From an uncultured Lachnospiraceae bacterium (GTDB lineage: Bacteria > Bacillota > Clostridia > Lachnospirales > Lachnospiraceae): a DNA stretch of 6,389 bases. The notes under the pieces were generated by a model. It ran no database searches and was not told the origin of the DNA. It saw only the letters and a list, made by a program, of their open reading frames with translations. The translations under genes were made by a program, and so were the position numbers. The stretch spans positions 1-6,389 of the forward strand of contig CAJTLX010000090.1 of the NCBI GenBank assembly GCA_910577165.1, given 5' to 3'. Of the stretch, positions 6,059-6,389 are shown piece by piece (the stretch's first letter is position 1; each line of letters starts with the position of its first letter).

Positions 6059-6389
6059 ATGGCACTAATAGTGGACGGACTGGTGAAAAAGTATGGGGAA
6101 AAGACCGTTGTTGATCATTTGAGTTTTGCGATGGAAAAGCCGGGGGTGTACGCGCTCCTCGGCACAAACGGCGCGGGAAAGACCACCTCGATCCGCATTA
6201 TCCTTGGGATGCTTGCAAGTGACGAGGGAAAAGTGACCTGGAAGGGAGCACCGCTTGACCCGGTAAATGCCAATATTGGTTATCTGGCGGAGGAGCGCGG
6301 TCTTTATCCGAAATATTCGCTGCTTGATCAGCTCGTGTATTTTGCCAAATTAAAGAAAGTTGGCAAGAAAGAGGCGATGGAGCGAATCA
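6059..6389 (+). CDS. ABC transporter ATP-binding protein, NatA-like (partial, runs off the window)
   Basis: Only the first 110 codons are present; the frame is open at the window edge. The product should be the cytoplasmic ATPase of an ABC-2 type exporter, with its membrane partner expected just downstream. The Walker A motif is GTNGAGKTT (35-43). The Q-loop region reads IGYLAEERGLYPKYS (73-87), and this GYLxEERGLY pattern is typical of NatA/YhaQ-type ATPases, where glutamate replaces the usual glutamine. LLDQLVYFAKLKK follows and also fits. The signature motif, Walker B and switch histidine lie beyond the window. The start is fixed by GGGAGG at 6048-6053, five bases before the ATG. The substrate (sodium, drug or peptide) cannot be told from this part, so no gene symbol is given. 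Confidence 0.93.
   Translation, partial: MALIVDGLVKKYGEKTVVDHLSFAMEKPGVYALLGTNGAGKTTSIRIILGMLASDEGKVTWKGAPLDPVNANIGYLAEERGLYPKYSLLDQLVYFAKLKKVGKKEAMERI

Noticed and set aside
5967..6068. 33-codon leader frame (MNIIFLAATKK...) overlapping the ABC gene start by 10 bases
   Set aside because: There is no convincing ribosome binding site before its ATG and no regulatory-peptide features such as codon runs followed by a terminator; chance is the simpler explanation.
5934..6167. Minus-strand 77-codon open frame
   Set aside because: It is opposite the ABC gene leader and its Walker A region, with no ribosome binding site or motif found.

Overview
The window looks like chromosomal DNA from a low-to-mid GC member of the Firmicutes, most likely class Clostridia near Lachnospiraceae. 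That placement is an inference from strong AGGAGG-type ribosome binding sites, A-rich intergenic DNA, a two-part GlgB, a type III glutamine synthetase and a NatA-like ABC ATPase. No rRNA or marker gene is present to confirm it. All genes are on the + strand, and no tRNA, mobile element, CRISPR array or integration scar was found.

Layout. Positions 1-57 are the last 18 codons of an unidentified gene. After 19 bases comes glgB (77-2410), the glycogen branching enzyme, with an unusual lysine-rich C-terminal tail. Three bases later comes a small-conductance mechanosensitive channel gene of the MscS family (2414-3286). These three genes probably share one transcript. A 266-base intergenic region (3287-3552) is full of palindromes and A-tracts and ends in two tandem perfect hairpins just before glnN (3553-5679), which encodes type III glutamine synthetase. 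A clean intrinsic terminator follows at 5752-5788. A 379-base gap then carries a candidate promoter and a long A/T-rich leader, leading into the first 110 codons of an ABC transporter ATPase that runs off the window.

How the genes work together. glgB and mscS form a tight pair joining carbon storage with osmotic protection; no direct biochemical link is visible. glnN (ammonia assimilation) and the ABC gene appear to be separate transcription units.

Novelty. All complete genes belong to well-known families, and I see no new multi-gene system. The features most worth a second look are the double-hairpin leader of glnN, which looks like a possible attenuator, and the duplicated lysine-rich tail of GlgB.
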